From positions 1-5,659 of the forward strand of contig JAIYCA010000351.1 of NCBI GenBank assembly GCA_027488265.1: a stretch of 5,659 nucleotides of DNA. Reading direction: 5' to 3'. The translations under genes and the position numbers were made by a program. The stretch is from Planctomycetaceae bacterium. Lineage in GTDB: Bacteria; Planctomycetota; Phycisphaerae; Phycisphaerales; SM1A02. Under the pieces are notes generated by a model. The model did no database searches. It was given only the letters and a program-made list of their open reading frames with translations, and was not told the origin of the DNA. Shown here one piece after another: positions 1-5,659 of this stretch; positions within the stretch are counted from its first letter, which is position 1, and each line of letters opens with the position of its first letter.

Positions 1-1
1 C

Positions 2-91
2 GGTGGCGACGGGATCCTAAGCCTAAACCTCGCGACGGCAGTCGCAATCGCGGGCTTCGAGGCGCTTCGACAGATCGGCCCACTTCGGTAA
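2..91 (+). CDS. C-terminal end of a SpoU/TrmH-family (SPOUT) RNA 2'-O-methyltransferase, partial
   Basis: The reading frame is open from the left edge and stops at TAA 89-91, giving 29 residues. They contain the stretch SLNLATAVAI followed by FEALRQ. This matches the last conserved motif of SpoU/TrmH RNA methyltransferases (typically S-L-N-V/L-(S/A)-x-A-x-x-I-x-L-Y-E-x-x-R), where the SLN loop and following helix form part of the C-terminal knot that binds S-adenosylmethionine. Proteins of the family methylate ribose 2'-OH groups in tRNA or rRNA in the cytosol. The short tail after the motif fits the compact TrmL-like (tRNA position 34) members. However, the catalytic N-terminal motifs lie outside the window, so TrmL, TrmH and RlmB types cannot be separated. 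The conserved Tyr of the LYE signature is Phe here. The family call is fairly safe; the exact substrate is not. Confidence 0.72.
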   Translation, partial: GGDGILSLNLATAVAIAGFEALRQIGPLR

Positions 92-127
92 TGACCGCGG
101 TACTGACCGCGCTCCTGACCGCGCCGC
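92..127 (+). repeat. Three tandem 12-bp repeats with core TGACCGCG
   Basis: TGACCGCG occurs at 92-99, 104-111 and 116-123, giving three head-to-tail 12-bp units (TGACCGCGGTAC, TGACCGCGCTCC, TGACCGCGCCGC) that begin at the second base of the overlapping TAATG, right at the methyltransferase stop. The first two units also form a short hairpin: CGCGGT (96-101) and ACCGCG (106-111) pair around the loop ACTG. There is no T tract after it, so it is not a canonical intrinsic terminator, though it could protect the mRNA 3' end. The rest of the gap up to 323 shows a second small GC hairpin (CGGCT 285-289 with AGCCG 293-297) and no promoter I would defend. Confidence 0.6.
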
Positions 128-312
128 CAAGCCCGTACCCGACAGCGCCGCGACTTGCCCGTCGCCCCAAATCCGTCAACGTGTCTATTGATCGAATTGC
201 GACTCAAAACCGCGCTCGCGCGTGACCTCCTAGCCCATTCGCCCGAAACTCCGCATCGCGCGAACGTGTGTCGAGCCTCAAATCCGGCTGCGAGCCGCGA
301 AGTCCTTCGGTT

Positions 313-317
313 AGGAT
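313..317 (+). promoter_or_regulatory. Ribosome binding site of the pseudopilin-like gene
   Basis: AGGAT lies six bases before the ATG at 324. It is a partial Shine-Dalgarno match. No comparable site precedes the in-frame GTG codons at 384 and 411, so it favours the ATG as start. Confidence 0.5.
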
Positions 318-323
318 CCCACC

Positions 324-1424
324 ATGCTTCGAATCTCCCCGCTTCGGAACCACCCGCGACAGAACCATTCGCTTCGAACGCACGTGCTGCGTTCCACGCG
401 GCAAGCGTCTGTGCGTCACCCCCGCGGCTTCTCGCTCACCGAGATGCTCGTCGTCATCGGCATCATCGCGCTCTTGATCGGCATCCTGTTGCCCGCGCTC
501 AGCCGCGTGCAAGACCGCGCCCGCAAGACGCAAACCGAGAACCTGCTCCAAGAATTCTCGAAGGCGGCCGAGACGTTCTATCAACAGTTCGGCTTCTACC
601 CAGGCATCGTCCCGGAGGCGATCCTCAACTCGACCGACACCCCGCAGATTTCGAGCACGGAAAACGCGCTCCTCCACCTGTGCGGTGGCGCAGTCCCCGA
701 AGACGATCCGCTCTACAACCAAGCGCCGTACAGCAGCTGGACGGAGTTGACGTTTGGAAACGCCACGACGGGCACCTTCAAGATCCGCGTGAACGCTGCA
801 AAGGTTGGCGAAGGCCCGCGCATCCGCGGCACGCAGTACAAGTCGTTCTTCTCGCCCAAGGCGAGTGATTTGCTCCCTGCCAAGGGGCAATTCTTGGCAA
901 CTTCAGGCAACGAAGACCCCTACGCGAGTGATCCGCTCAAGCTCCCTGATCTGCTCGATGCGTGGGGACAGCCGGTTCTCTACTACCGTCAACTCCGCCC
1001 GCAGGGTGCGGTCTTGGTCGCGGGTGGCTTGGCTGCAGAGAGCCTCGCGGACGCGGTGTTCGCCTATCAGGGTGCGAACCCCTACCTCGTCTCCGGTGAA
1101 CTCGGCGAACTTGGTCGCAATCAAAGCGACAGTGTCTTCCGCCTCACAACCGCTGCGAACAAGAGCGCGACCCTCGCGCAAATTCTCCGAAATCCAAGTT
1201 TCGGTGCACCAACCGGCACCGCCGCGCAGATCCTCGCGAACTCCGCGCCACGTGGTGCCTTTGCGATCATCTCAGCAGGACGCGACGGCATCTTCTTCTC
1301 CCGTTTCGACGGTCTTGGCACACAAACCGCGCCAAAGTTTGACCTTGTCAGTGGTGGTTCGAACCCAACTGGCCCGTACGTCGTCGCCGAGTACGACGAC
1401 GTACGCGTCTTCGGCGGCGGCTAA
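324..1424 (+). CDS. Type II secretion pseudopilin-like protein (prepilin-type N-terminal cleavage/methylation domain)
   Basis: This 366-residue protein carries a clear prepilin signal. A basic leader is followed by G35-F36-S-L-T-E40 and a hydrophobic helix of about 20 residues (41-60) ending in LLPALSRVQDRARK. By family knowledge, prepilin peptidase (PilD/GspO) cuts after Gly35 and methylates Phe36, and Glu at +5 guides assembly into the pilus. The body resembles GspG: an N-terminal helix running into FGFYPG, then LLDAWGQPVLYY (about 210-221) and ISAGRDG (316-322), ending in an acidic EYDDVRVFGGG tail. At about 331 mature residues it is much larger than GspG (about 140), as is common in planctomycetes. 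Gene position gives no partner: no secretion ATPase or peptidase is nearby. The 35-residue leader is long, and GTG at 384 or 411 would shorten it to 15 or 6 residues. Only the ATG has an upstream AGGA-type site. The gene ends at a strong terminator. The fold is confident; the role (secretion, pilus or surface fibre) is open. Confidence 0.88.
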   Translation: MLRISPLRNHPRQNHSLRTHVLRSTRQASVRHPRGFSLTEMLVVIGIIALLIGILLPALSRVQDRARKTQTENLLQEFSKAAETFYQQFGFYPGIVPEAILNSTDTPQISSTENALLHLCGGAVPEDDPLYNQAPYSSWTELTFGNATTGTFKIRVNAAKVGEGPRIRGTQYKSFFSPKASDLLPAKGQFLATSGNEDPYASDPLKLPDLLDAWGQPVLYYRQLRPQGAVLVAGGLAAESLADAVFAYQGANPYLVSGELGELGRNQSDSVFRLTTAANKSATLAQILRNPSFGAPTGTAAQILANSAPRGAFAIISAGRDGIFFSRFDGLGTQTAPKFDLVSGGSNPTGPYVVAEYDDVRVFGGG

Positions 1425-1467
1425 TCGCTCTGTCGATTTGTCGCGGACATAACAGGTTGCATACAAG

Positions 1468-1497
1468 AAAGAAGCCCCGTTCATGCGGGGCTTCTTT
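1468..1497. terminator. Bidirectional intrinsic terminator between convergent genes
   Basis: A perfect 12-bp stem, AAAGAAGCCCCG (1468-1479) with CGGGGCTTCTTT (1486-1497), surrounds the 6-base loop TTCATG. On the plus strand it is followed by GCTTTTC. On the minus strand the stem is followed by CTTGT. It sits 43 bases after the pseudopilin-like stop and 50 bases after the stop of the convergent gene at 1548, so it can serve both. Confidence 0.92.
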
Positions 1498-1547
1498 GCT
1501 TTTCGTATGAGCGCACTCAATCTCGCTGCTTCGGAGCAGCATCGATC

Positions 1548-2372
1548 TCAGGCGTTTGGCTTCATCTCGCCATCACCACTCTGATCTGAAGGCGCTCCAT
1601 TCTTCGACTTTCCATCAGTCGCCTGCTTCTTCTTTTCTTCCAGTTCGGCGCGCTTCTTCTTGCGCTCTTCGTCGGTTCGCTTGGTCTGCTCCGCGCGAAC
1701 GCGCTTCAACTCCTCAGCGAACTTCTTGTCAAGGAGTGCGGCTTTCTCCTCGCCGAGAAGCGCGTTCACTTCCTTCTGCAACTCTGCGAGTTTGGGGCGC
1801 TCTGCTTCCAGTTTGTTCATCGCGCGCTTGAACTCTTCGCTCGGCGGTTGTGAGGGATCAGCCTTCTTTCGAGCCGCTTCAAGTTCTGCGCGCTTCACTT
1901 GCGCGACCTTGTTGTAGGCCGCCACGCGATCCACGAAGGCAACGCGCAGCGCGTCGAGTTTCTCCTTCGTTTCACCCTCGAAAGCCATCAAGTCGATCGC
2001 GCGAAAATAGACGCGCTGCTCAAGTACCGGCTTCGAGAGTTTCTCGCCATCCTTCGCGCCCTCCACGAACGGGCGATTGCTCTTGACGTCGATCGGCGGC
2101 ACCTTCGGACCGCGCAGAACATCGTCGCTGCCTTTCGGCGTGTCTGGGTTCGAAGCGGGATTTGAGGGGGGCGCTTCTTTCGCGGGGGGCGTTGGGGCAG
2201 CTTCGTTTTGAAGCACAGCAACCGTGGCTCCGGCGCGCAGTAGTCCGTCGGCTGAGAAGTGTGTGGCGCTTGCTCCCCGAGAGGTCGATGCCAGCGCCAT
2301 CGCAGCGATGACGGCGGTCATGGTTGCGTGGATGGGAAGCGGTCGCAGCATTGAAAGTTGAGCAGTGGTCAT
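1548..2372 (-). CDS. Secreted Pro-rich and coiled-coil protein of unknown function
   Basis: I do not recognise a family for this 274-residue protein. It starts with a likely Sec signal peptide: Arg10, a hydrophobic stretch at about 17-29 (TMTAVIAAMALAS), and an A34-S35-A36 cleavage site. A low-complexity linker rich in Pro, Ala and Asn follows at about 57-80. Residues 115-250 are highly charged, rich in Lys, Glu, Ala and Leu, and look like two long helices separated by a Pro break (DPSQPPSE, 172-179), consistent with a coiled coil or helical hairpin. The tail (251-274) is polar and probably disordered. There are no cysteines. The helical part is loosely reminiscent of Spy/CpxP-like periplasmic chaperones, but no defining LTxxQ motif is seen. 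The start at 2372 is chosen because GGAG lies 8 bases upstream and because it puts the signal peptide at the N terminus. The frame stays open to an ATG at 2504, which would run into the neighbouring divergent gene. Export is likely; function is unknown. Confidence 0.78.
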   Translation of the reverse strand: MTTAQLSMLRPLPIHATMTAVIAAMALASTSRGASATHFSADGLLRAGATVAVLQNEAAPTPPAKEAPPSNPASNPDTPKGSDDVLRGPKVPPIDVKSNRPFVEGAKDGEKLSKPVLEQRVYFRAIDLMAFEGETKEKLDALRVAFVDRVAAYNKVAQVKRAELEAARKKADPSQPPSEEFKRAMNKLEAERPKLAELQKEVNALLGEEKAALLDKKFAEELKRVRAEQTKRTDEERKKKRAELEEKKKQATDGKSKNGAPSDQSGDGEMKPNA

Positions 2373-2380
2373 AGCAGTAT

Positions 2381-2384
2381 CTCC
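2381..2384 (-). promoter_or_regulatory. Ribosome binding site of the secreted coiled-coil protein gene
   Basis: Read on the minus strand, GGAG precedes the ATG (2372-2370) by eight bases (ATACTGCT). It is the clearest Shine-Dalgarno site in the window and decides the start against the longer in-frame ATG at 2504. Confidence 0.65.
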
Positions 2385-2509
2385 GTGGCGGCACGCCTCT
2401 GATGAAGCGCGTAGACATTCTTTCGGCCGCCGAGCGGTTGGTGGCACATTCTTCGAGGGAAGAAGCCAGAGACTCGCTACGATTGCCCACTTTCCCCACC
2501 GCACCGCTC

Positions 2510-3610
2510 ATGCAACTCACCTCCGAACACCTCGTCGCAGCCCTCCGCACCGTCCTCGACCCCGATATCCGCAAGGATCTCGTGACGCTTGGCATGGTGA
2601 AAGAAACGCAAGTCCACGGTCGCCGCGCTGCAGTCACGATCGAATTGACGACCCCCGCCTGCCCGATGAAGGACAAGATTCGCGGTGATATCGAGGCAGC
2701 GATCGCGGCGAAGGCTGCGGAAGTCGGCGCGCCGTACGACGGCGTCGATGTGACGTTCACCGCGGACGTGCGACGGGCAAATGAGCGAACCCGCGATGGT
2801 GCCAATCCGCTTCCAGGCGTTCGGCAAGTCATCGCGGTGGGTGCCGGCAAGGGCGGCGTCGGCAAGTCGACGGTCGCCGTGAACTTGGCGGTCGCACTCG
2901 CACGCATGGGCGCGAAGACGGGCCTCCTCGACGGCGACATCTACGGTCCAAGCGCGCCAACCATGCTCGGCCTCGAAGACGAGCAGACGCAAGCGCGAGG
3001 CAACATGCTGCTTCCCTTCGAAGTGCATGGCATCAAAGCAATGACGATCGGCAAACTCGTCGACGCCGACAAGCCGCTCATTTGGCGTGGGCCAATGGCG
3101 CACGGCGCGTTCAAGCAACTCGCGACCCAAACCGAATGGGGCGAGCTCGACTACCTCATTGTCGATCTTCCGCCAGGAACGGGCGACGTTCCGCTGACGC
3201 TCTCACAATTGCTGCCACTTTCAGGCGCGGTCATCGTTTGTACGCCCCAGCAAGTCGCACAAGACGATGCGCGCCGCGCCGCGAAGATGTTCGAGCAACT
3301 TGGAGTACCTGTGCTTGGCGTTGTTGAGAACATGAGTTCGTTCGTCGACGACACCGGCCGCGAGCACGACATCTTCGGCAAGGGCGGCGCGGAAATCATG
3401 GCCCACTCGATGGGTCTGCATTTCCTCGGTTCGATTGCGATTCGTACGGCGCTCCGCGTCCACAGCGACCGCGGCACACCGCTGGCGAATTGGAACGACG
3501 CACGTCTCGGCGCAGAATTGGACAGCGTTGCGAAGGCCGTCGCTCAACGCGTTTCGATGTTGTCGATGCTTGGACAATTCCAACAGCCGACGATCAGCAT
3601 GCAGTCGTGA
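2510..3610 (+). CDS. mrp: Mrp/ApbC-family P-loop ATPase (Fe-S cluster carrier type) with MIP18 N-terminal domain, lacking the CxxC motif
   Basis: This 366-residue protein has the usual length and order of bacterial Mrp. Residues 1-90 form a MIP18/DUF59-like domain with LRTVLDPDIRKDLVTLGMV and the conserved T48-P-A-C51-P loop. The ATPase follows: a deviant Walker A, GKGGVGKST (113-121), with both lysines; the DGDIYGPSAP segment (141-150); IWRGPM (191-196); and the Walker B-like DLPPGTGD (219-226), then VCTPQ. By family knowledge, Mrp/Nbp35 proteins dimerise, bind an Fe-S cluster through a C-terminal CxxC after ENMS, and pass it to apo-proteins in the cytosol. Here the segment reads ENMSSFVDDTGREHDIFGKGG (273-293) with no cysteine at all; Cys51 and Cys244 are the only cysteines in the protein. 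Plant HCF101 shows that family members can lack this pair at that spot. The ATG at 2510 matches the family N terminus, although no Shine-Dalgarno is visible. An in-frame ATG at 2402 would add 36 unrelated residues. The gene is divergent from 1548-2372 and abuts the next gene tail to tail. Confidence 0.93.
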   Translation: MQLTSEHLVAALRTVLDPDIRKDLVTLGMVKETQVHGRRAAVTIELTTPACPMKDKIRGDIEAAIAAKAAEVGAPYDGVDVTFTADVRRANERTRDGANPLPGVRQVIAVGAGKGGVGKSTVAVNLAVALARMGAKTGLLDGDIYGPSAPTMLGLEDEQTQARGNMLLPFEVHGIKAMTIGKLVDADKPLIWRGPMAHGAFKQLATQTEWGELDYLIVDLPPGTGDVPLTLSQLLPLSGAVIVCTPQQVAQDDARRAAKMFEQLGVPVLGVVENMSSFVDDTGREHDIFGKGGAEIMAHSMGLHFLGSIAIRTALRVHSDRGTPLANWNDARLGAELDSVAKAVAQRVSMLSMLGQFQQPTISMQS

Positions 3611-5410
3611 TCAGCTTGCGGTCGTGGACGTATTGAATCGCGCGCGCAGCATCGCGGGGCCTTCGTCTCCGATGTAATAGCGCACAATGCGCTCGTCGAT
3701 CTGAAGAAGATCGACAATCATCAGCGCGTCGACGACGTCGCCAAAGTCCTCGTCGACGTTGAACGCGAGCAGCCGCGCGTTCAAACGAAGGTACTGCCGC
3801 AGCAAGACTGGGATCGCACGTTTTCCGCGCTCGATTTCATCGACAAGTCGATCGACGTTTGTCAGGTCTGCCGTCGCAAGCGTGCGTTCGGTATCCGACC
3901 ACGATTCGATGGGACGCCGCTCCGGCGGATGCTTCGGCCGCACCAGTGGCGCAAACGGCTTCGCGAGGCGGTGTCGCTCAAGGAACTCCATGATGAGCTC
4001 CTTCGACATCGAGGTGTAGTCGTTCGAAATACTCACCGGACCGAACATCTGCTGATATCCGCGGGTGAACATGAAGACGCCGATCCCCTTCCAAAGGAGC
4101 GAGAGCGGCAGCGGTTGCCGTTGATACTCAACGCGCACGAACGAGCGACCGAGTTCGACGGCATTGGAGAGTTCCGACACGATGCGCGGTGAGAAATCGA
4201 AGAGCGTGCTCGTGTAAAGACCATCGATGCCAACGTCACGCGTCACTTCCGAAACCGGCCCCGCGCGATAGCCGCCGACGATTTCGCGGGCATCCTTGTT
4301 CCACACAATGATCTGCGTATATGTCTCGTCGAAGCGATCGGTGTCGCAGGGTTTGCCCGACCCTTCACCCACCGCGCGGAACGCGATCTCGCGCAAACGC
4401 CCAATCTCGTGCATCACCTTTGGCACGCGTACCGCTTTCGTCGCGTACACGGCGTAGGCACCTTCGCTGAAGAGCAAGTCTTCCTTCGGAAGCGCGGCGA
4501 ATTCCGCGGCGAACTCGTCTGCACTGGCAGCCATCGGCGCGATCGGTGCTTGAGCAACGTCGTTCGAAGGACGCGCTACGACTTCCGACTTCCGCAAGAG
4601 TTCACTTCGGCCACGCATGAGCCGCGTGAGGCCTTCGGCATCGAGTCCCGCGGATTCGGATGCACGCATCGGCCGACCGAAACGGAACTCAACTGGCGTG
4701 CCTCGCCGCGCGAGGAATTCGTTTGGAAGCAGCGCTGTTCGCAAGCGCGGATGAACGAGGCCTGCAGCGTGAAAGAGCGGACGATTCGTTCCCTCGCACC
4801 ACGCGGGAACGATCGATGCGCCAGCGGCGATTGCCATGCGAGCGGGAATCGTCGACCACGGCGGATCACATGGACTCCACTTTCCCCAATGGACAGCGCT
4901 GACTTCACCTGCGGGAAATGCGATGAGCAAGTGCCCTTCACGTAACCATTCAATCGCTTGACGAATCGCAGCGGCGTTGCGCCGTGCCGCACCGCGACCA
5001 CCGAAAGGGTCAACGAGAATCATCGACTCGCGCGCGAAAGGAAAACACGCGAGCATGGAGTTCGCAAGGATGCGCGTGTCGGGGCGACGCTCAAGCATGA
5101 GCGCAAGCAGAGCGATGCTGTCGGCACCTCCAAGCGGGTGGTTACAGACCACGAGCGTGGAACCCTTTGCGGGCACACGCGTGACTTCCGTCGGATCCGC
5201 GCGCGGCTCGGTGCGTGTGGCGGCGAGCACTCGACGCATGTACGGAACGCTCGCATCGCCGAACTCCACCTCTCGTGTCATCCGGTCGATCTCATCAAGC
5301 CCAAAGAGATGCTCGACCATGCGAAGTGGTCGATCAACGAGCGAGCGAACCCACGCAGTTTGTGGCCGTGGAAGTTCGATTGGTGCCCACCGATTCGGAG
5401 AGGTCGACAT
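3611..5410 (-). CDS. Fused two-domain lipid acyltransferase: PlsC-like O-acyltransferase plus GNAT-type N-acyltransferase (OlsF/COG3176-like)
   Basis: The 599-residue product has two catalytic halves. Residues 60-250 are a lysophospholipid acyltransferase domain: NHPLGGAD (90-97) supplies the catalytic His91 and an acidic Asp97, FPAGEVS (165-171) replaces the usual FPEGT, and AGLVHPRLRTALLP (216-229) is typical of this subfamily. Residues 315-480 are a GNAT-like domain of the old 'putative hemolysin' group: LREIAFRAVGEGSGK (339-353), DTDRFDE (356-362), VGGYRAG, ELGRSFV (419-425), LLWKGIG (438-444) and FGPVSISNDY (456-465). In characterised OlsF proteins such a fusion makes ornithine lipids: one domain puts a 3-hydroxyacyl group on the amino acid, the other esterifies it. 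A similar aminolipid role at the inner membrane is likely, but the amino-acid substrate is not readable from sequence. About 120 C-terminal residues (480-599) match nothing I recognise. The ATG at 5410 fits the family start. Upstream in-frame starts exist: ATG at 5452 (directly abutting GAGGAG, too close to help) and GTG at 5524. The stop abuts the ATPase stop. Confidence 0.85.
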   Translation of the reverse strand: MSTSPNRWAPIELPRPQTAWVRSLVDRPLRMVEHLFGLDEIDRMTREVEFGDASVPYMRRVLAATRTEPRADPTEVTRVPAKGSTLVVCNHPLGGADSIALLALMLERRPDTRILANSMLACFPFARESMILVDPFGGRGAARRNAAAIRQAIEWLREGHLLIAFPAGEVSAVHWGKWSPCDPPWSTIPARMAIAAGASIVPAWCEGTNRPLFHAAGLVHPRLRTALLPNEFLARRGTPVEFRFGRPMRASESAGLDAEGLTRLMRGRSELLRKSEVVARPSNDVAQAPIAPMAASADEFAAEFAALPKEDLLFSEGAYAVYATKAVRVPKVMHEIGRLREIAFRAVGEGSGKPCDTDRFDETYTQIIVWNKDAREIVGGYRAGPVSEVTRDVGIDGLYTSTLFDFSPRIVSELSNAVELGRSFVRVEYQRQPLPLSLLWKGIGVFMFTRGYQQMFGPVSISNDYTSMSKELIMEFLERHRLAKPFAPLVRPKHPPERRPIESWSDTERTLATADLTNVDRLVDEIERGKRAIPVLLRQYLRLNARLLAFNVDEDFGDVVDALMIVDLLQIDERIVRYYIGDEGPAMLRARFNTSTTAS

Positions 5411-5552
5411 GGGGGCATTGTCCAAGGGAGATATCGGAGCGCAAGGGAGCATCTCCTCGCGTAACCGACCTTCCATCAAGTGCAAACAAAACGCACACGG
5501 TTGGTAGGCGCGAGCCGCAGTCACACGTCAGCCGCTATCCACCACCAAAGCA

Positions 5553-5582
5553 GCAAAGCCTCGGGAGAACCCGAGGCTTTGC
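5553..5582 (-). terminator. Probable intrinsic terminator of a minus-strand gene beyond the right edge
   Basis: A perfect 13-bp stem, GCAAAGCCTCGGG (5553-5565) with CCCGAGGCTTTGC (5570-5582), surrounds the loop AGAA. On the minus strand it is followed by TGCTTTGG, a poor T tract, so efficiency is uncertain. No plus-strand gene ends near here. A minus-strand reading frame stops at 5604, 21 bases before the hairpin, which is the normal distance. The promoter of the acyltransferase gene should therefore lie between about 5411 and 5552. I could not pick a convincing -35/-10 pair there. Confidence 0.68.
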
Positions 5583-5603
5583 AATAAAGTCAGTTTGGGG
5601 TGC

Positions 5604-5659
5604 TCAAGTGCCCTCGTGGAGGCCCCACGGGGCCTCGGGAGGAACCTGATCAGCGGCGA
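5604..5659 (-). CDS. Possible C-terminal end of a minus-strand gene, partial
   Basis: Read on the minus strand from the right edge, one frame gives 17 residues (AADQVPPEAPWGLHEGT) and then TGA at 5606-5604. Support comes only from the GC-rich third codon positions in most codons, the plausible composition, and the terminator-like hairpin 21 bases after the stop. The frame is too short to identify. It may equally be non-coding: the same bases form a GC inverted repeat, GAGGCCCC (5619-5626) with GGGGCCTC (5629-5636). Confidence 0.35.
   Translation of the reverse strand, partial: AADQVPPEAPWGLHEGT

Noticed and set aside
211..222. CGCGCTCGCGCG as a possible terminator or operator
   Set aside because: Only a 4-bp stem of simple alternating CG sequence with no T tract; expected by chance in GC-rich DNA.
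204..890. A 228-codon minus-strand frame opposite the pseudopilin-like gene, and a 237-codon plus-strand frame at 155-868
   Set aside because: Both overlap the strong prepilin-domain gene. Their products are Arg/His/Ala-rich low-complexity sequences without recognisable domains or ribosome sites.
2402..2509. ATG at 2402 as the start of the Mrp gene
   Set aside because: It adds 36 residues unlike any Mrp N terminus, has no Shine-Dalgarno site, and would leave only 29 bases to the divergent gene. The ATG at 2510 begins exactly where the family domain begins. The alternative cannot be fully excluded because 2510 lacks a ribosome site too.
2020..2940. A 306-codon open frame on the minus strand, antisense to the start of the ATPase gene
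   Set aside because: It overlaps two well-supported genes. Its product is Arg/Ser/Thr-rich with no motif, as expected for an antisense frame of GC-rich coding DNA.
5411..5524. N-terminal extension of the acyltransferase to GTG 5524 or ATG 5452
   Set aside because: The added residues are Cys/Pro-rich without family similarity, and the only purine-rich site (GAGGAG) directly abuts the 5452 ATG, leaving no spacing. ATG 5410 was preferred, with moderate confidence.
4409..5649. Several plus-strand frames of 140-180 codons opposite the acyltransferase gene
   Set aside because: The minus-strand frame carries all the conserved acyltransferase motifs through this stretch. The opposite frames are composition shadows.

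Overview
The window looks like an ordinary chromosomal segment of a GC-rich Gram-negative-type bacterium. The best guess is a planctomycete, perhaps of the Phycisphaerae. The grounds are a large GspG-like protein with a classic prepilin methylation motif and no secretion operon around it, a secreted Pro-rich/coiled-coil protein, a two-domain lipid acyltransferase and mostly weak Shine-Dalgarno sites. This assignment is inference from gene style, not from a marker gene.

Layout from left to right. Bases 2-91 hold the last 29 codons of a SpoU/TrmH-type (SPOUT) RNA 2'-O-methyltransferase, recognised by its C-terminal SLNLATAVAI..FEALRQ motif. The short gap 92-323 begins with three tandem 12-bp repeats immediately after that stop codon and otherwise shows nothing firm. 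Bases 324-1424 (+) encode a type II secretion pseudopilin-like protein. It ends at a strong bidirectional terminator (1468-1497) shared with the convergent gene 1548-2372 (-), a secreted, charged coiled-coil protein of unknown function. That gene is divergent from 2510-3610 (+), an Mrp/ApbC-type P-loop ATPase (Fe-S carrier family) with an N-terminal MIP18 domain. The ATPase gene abuts, stop codon to stop codon, the convergent gene 3611-5410 (-), a fused PlsC-like plus GNAT-like acyltransferase resembling OlsF/COG3176 proteins that make ornithine-type aminolipids. Upstream of it lies a terminator-like hairpin (5553-5582). This probably ends a further minus-strand gene, of which only about 17 codons (5604-5659) may be visible.

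The genes alternate in strand, so no multi-gene operon is visible and there is no direct evidence that they work together. Three of the products act at or beyond the cell envelope (pseudopilin, secreted coiled-coil protein, membrane-lipid acyltransferase). The Mrp ATPase and the RNA methyltransferase are cytosolic housekeeping functions.

I found no mobile element, CRISPR array, tRNA or rRNA, and nothing that clearly amounts to a new system. The points most worth a second look are the Mrp protein lacking the CxxC motif that normally binds its Fe-S cluster, the fused double acyltransferase, the zero-base convergent stop-stop junction at 3608-3613, and the 12-bp repeats that follow the methyltransferase stop.
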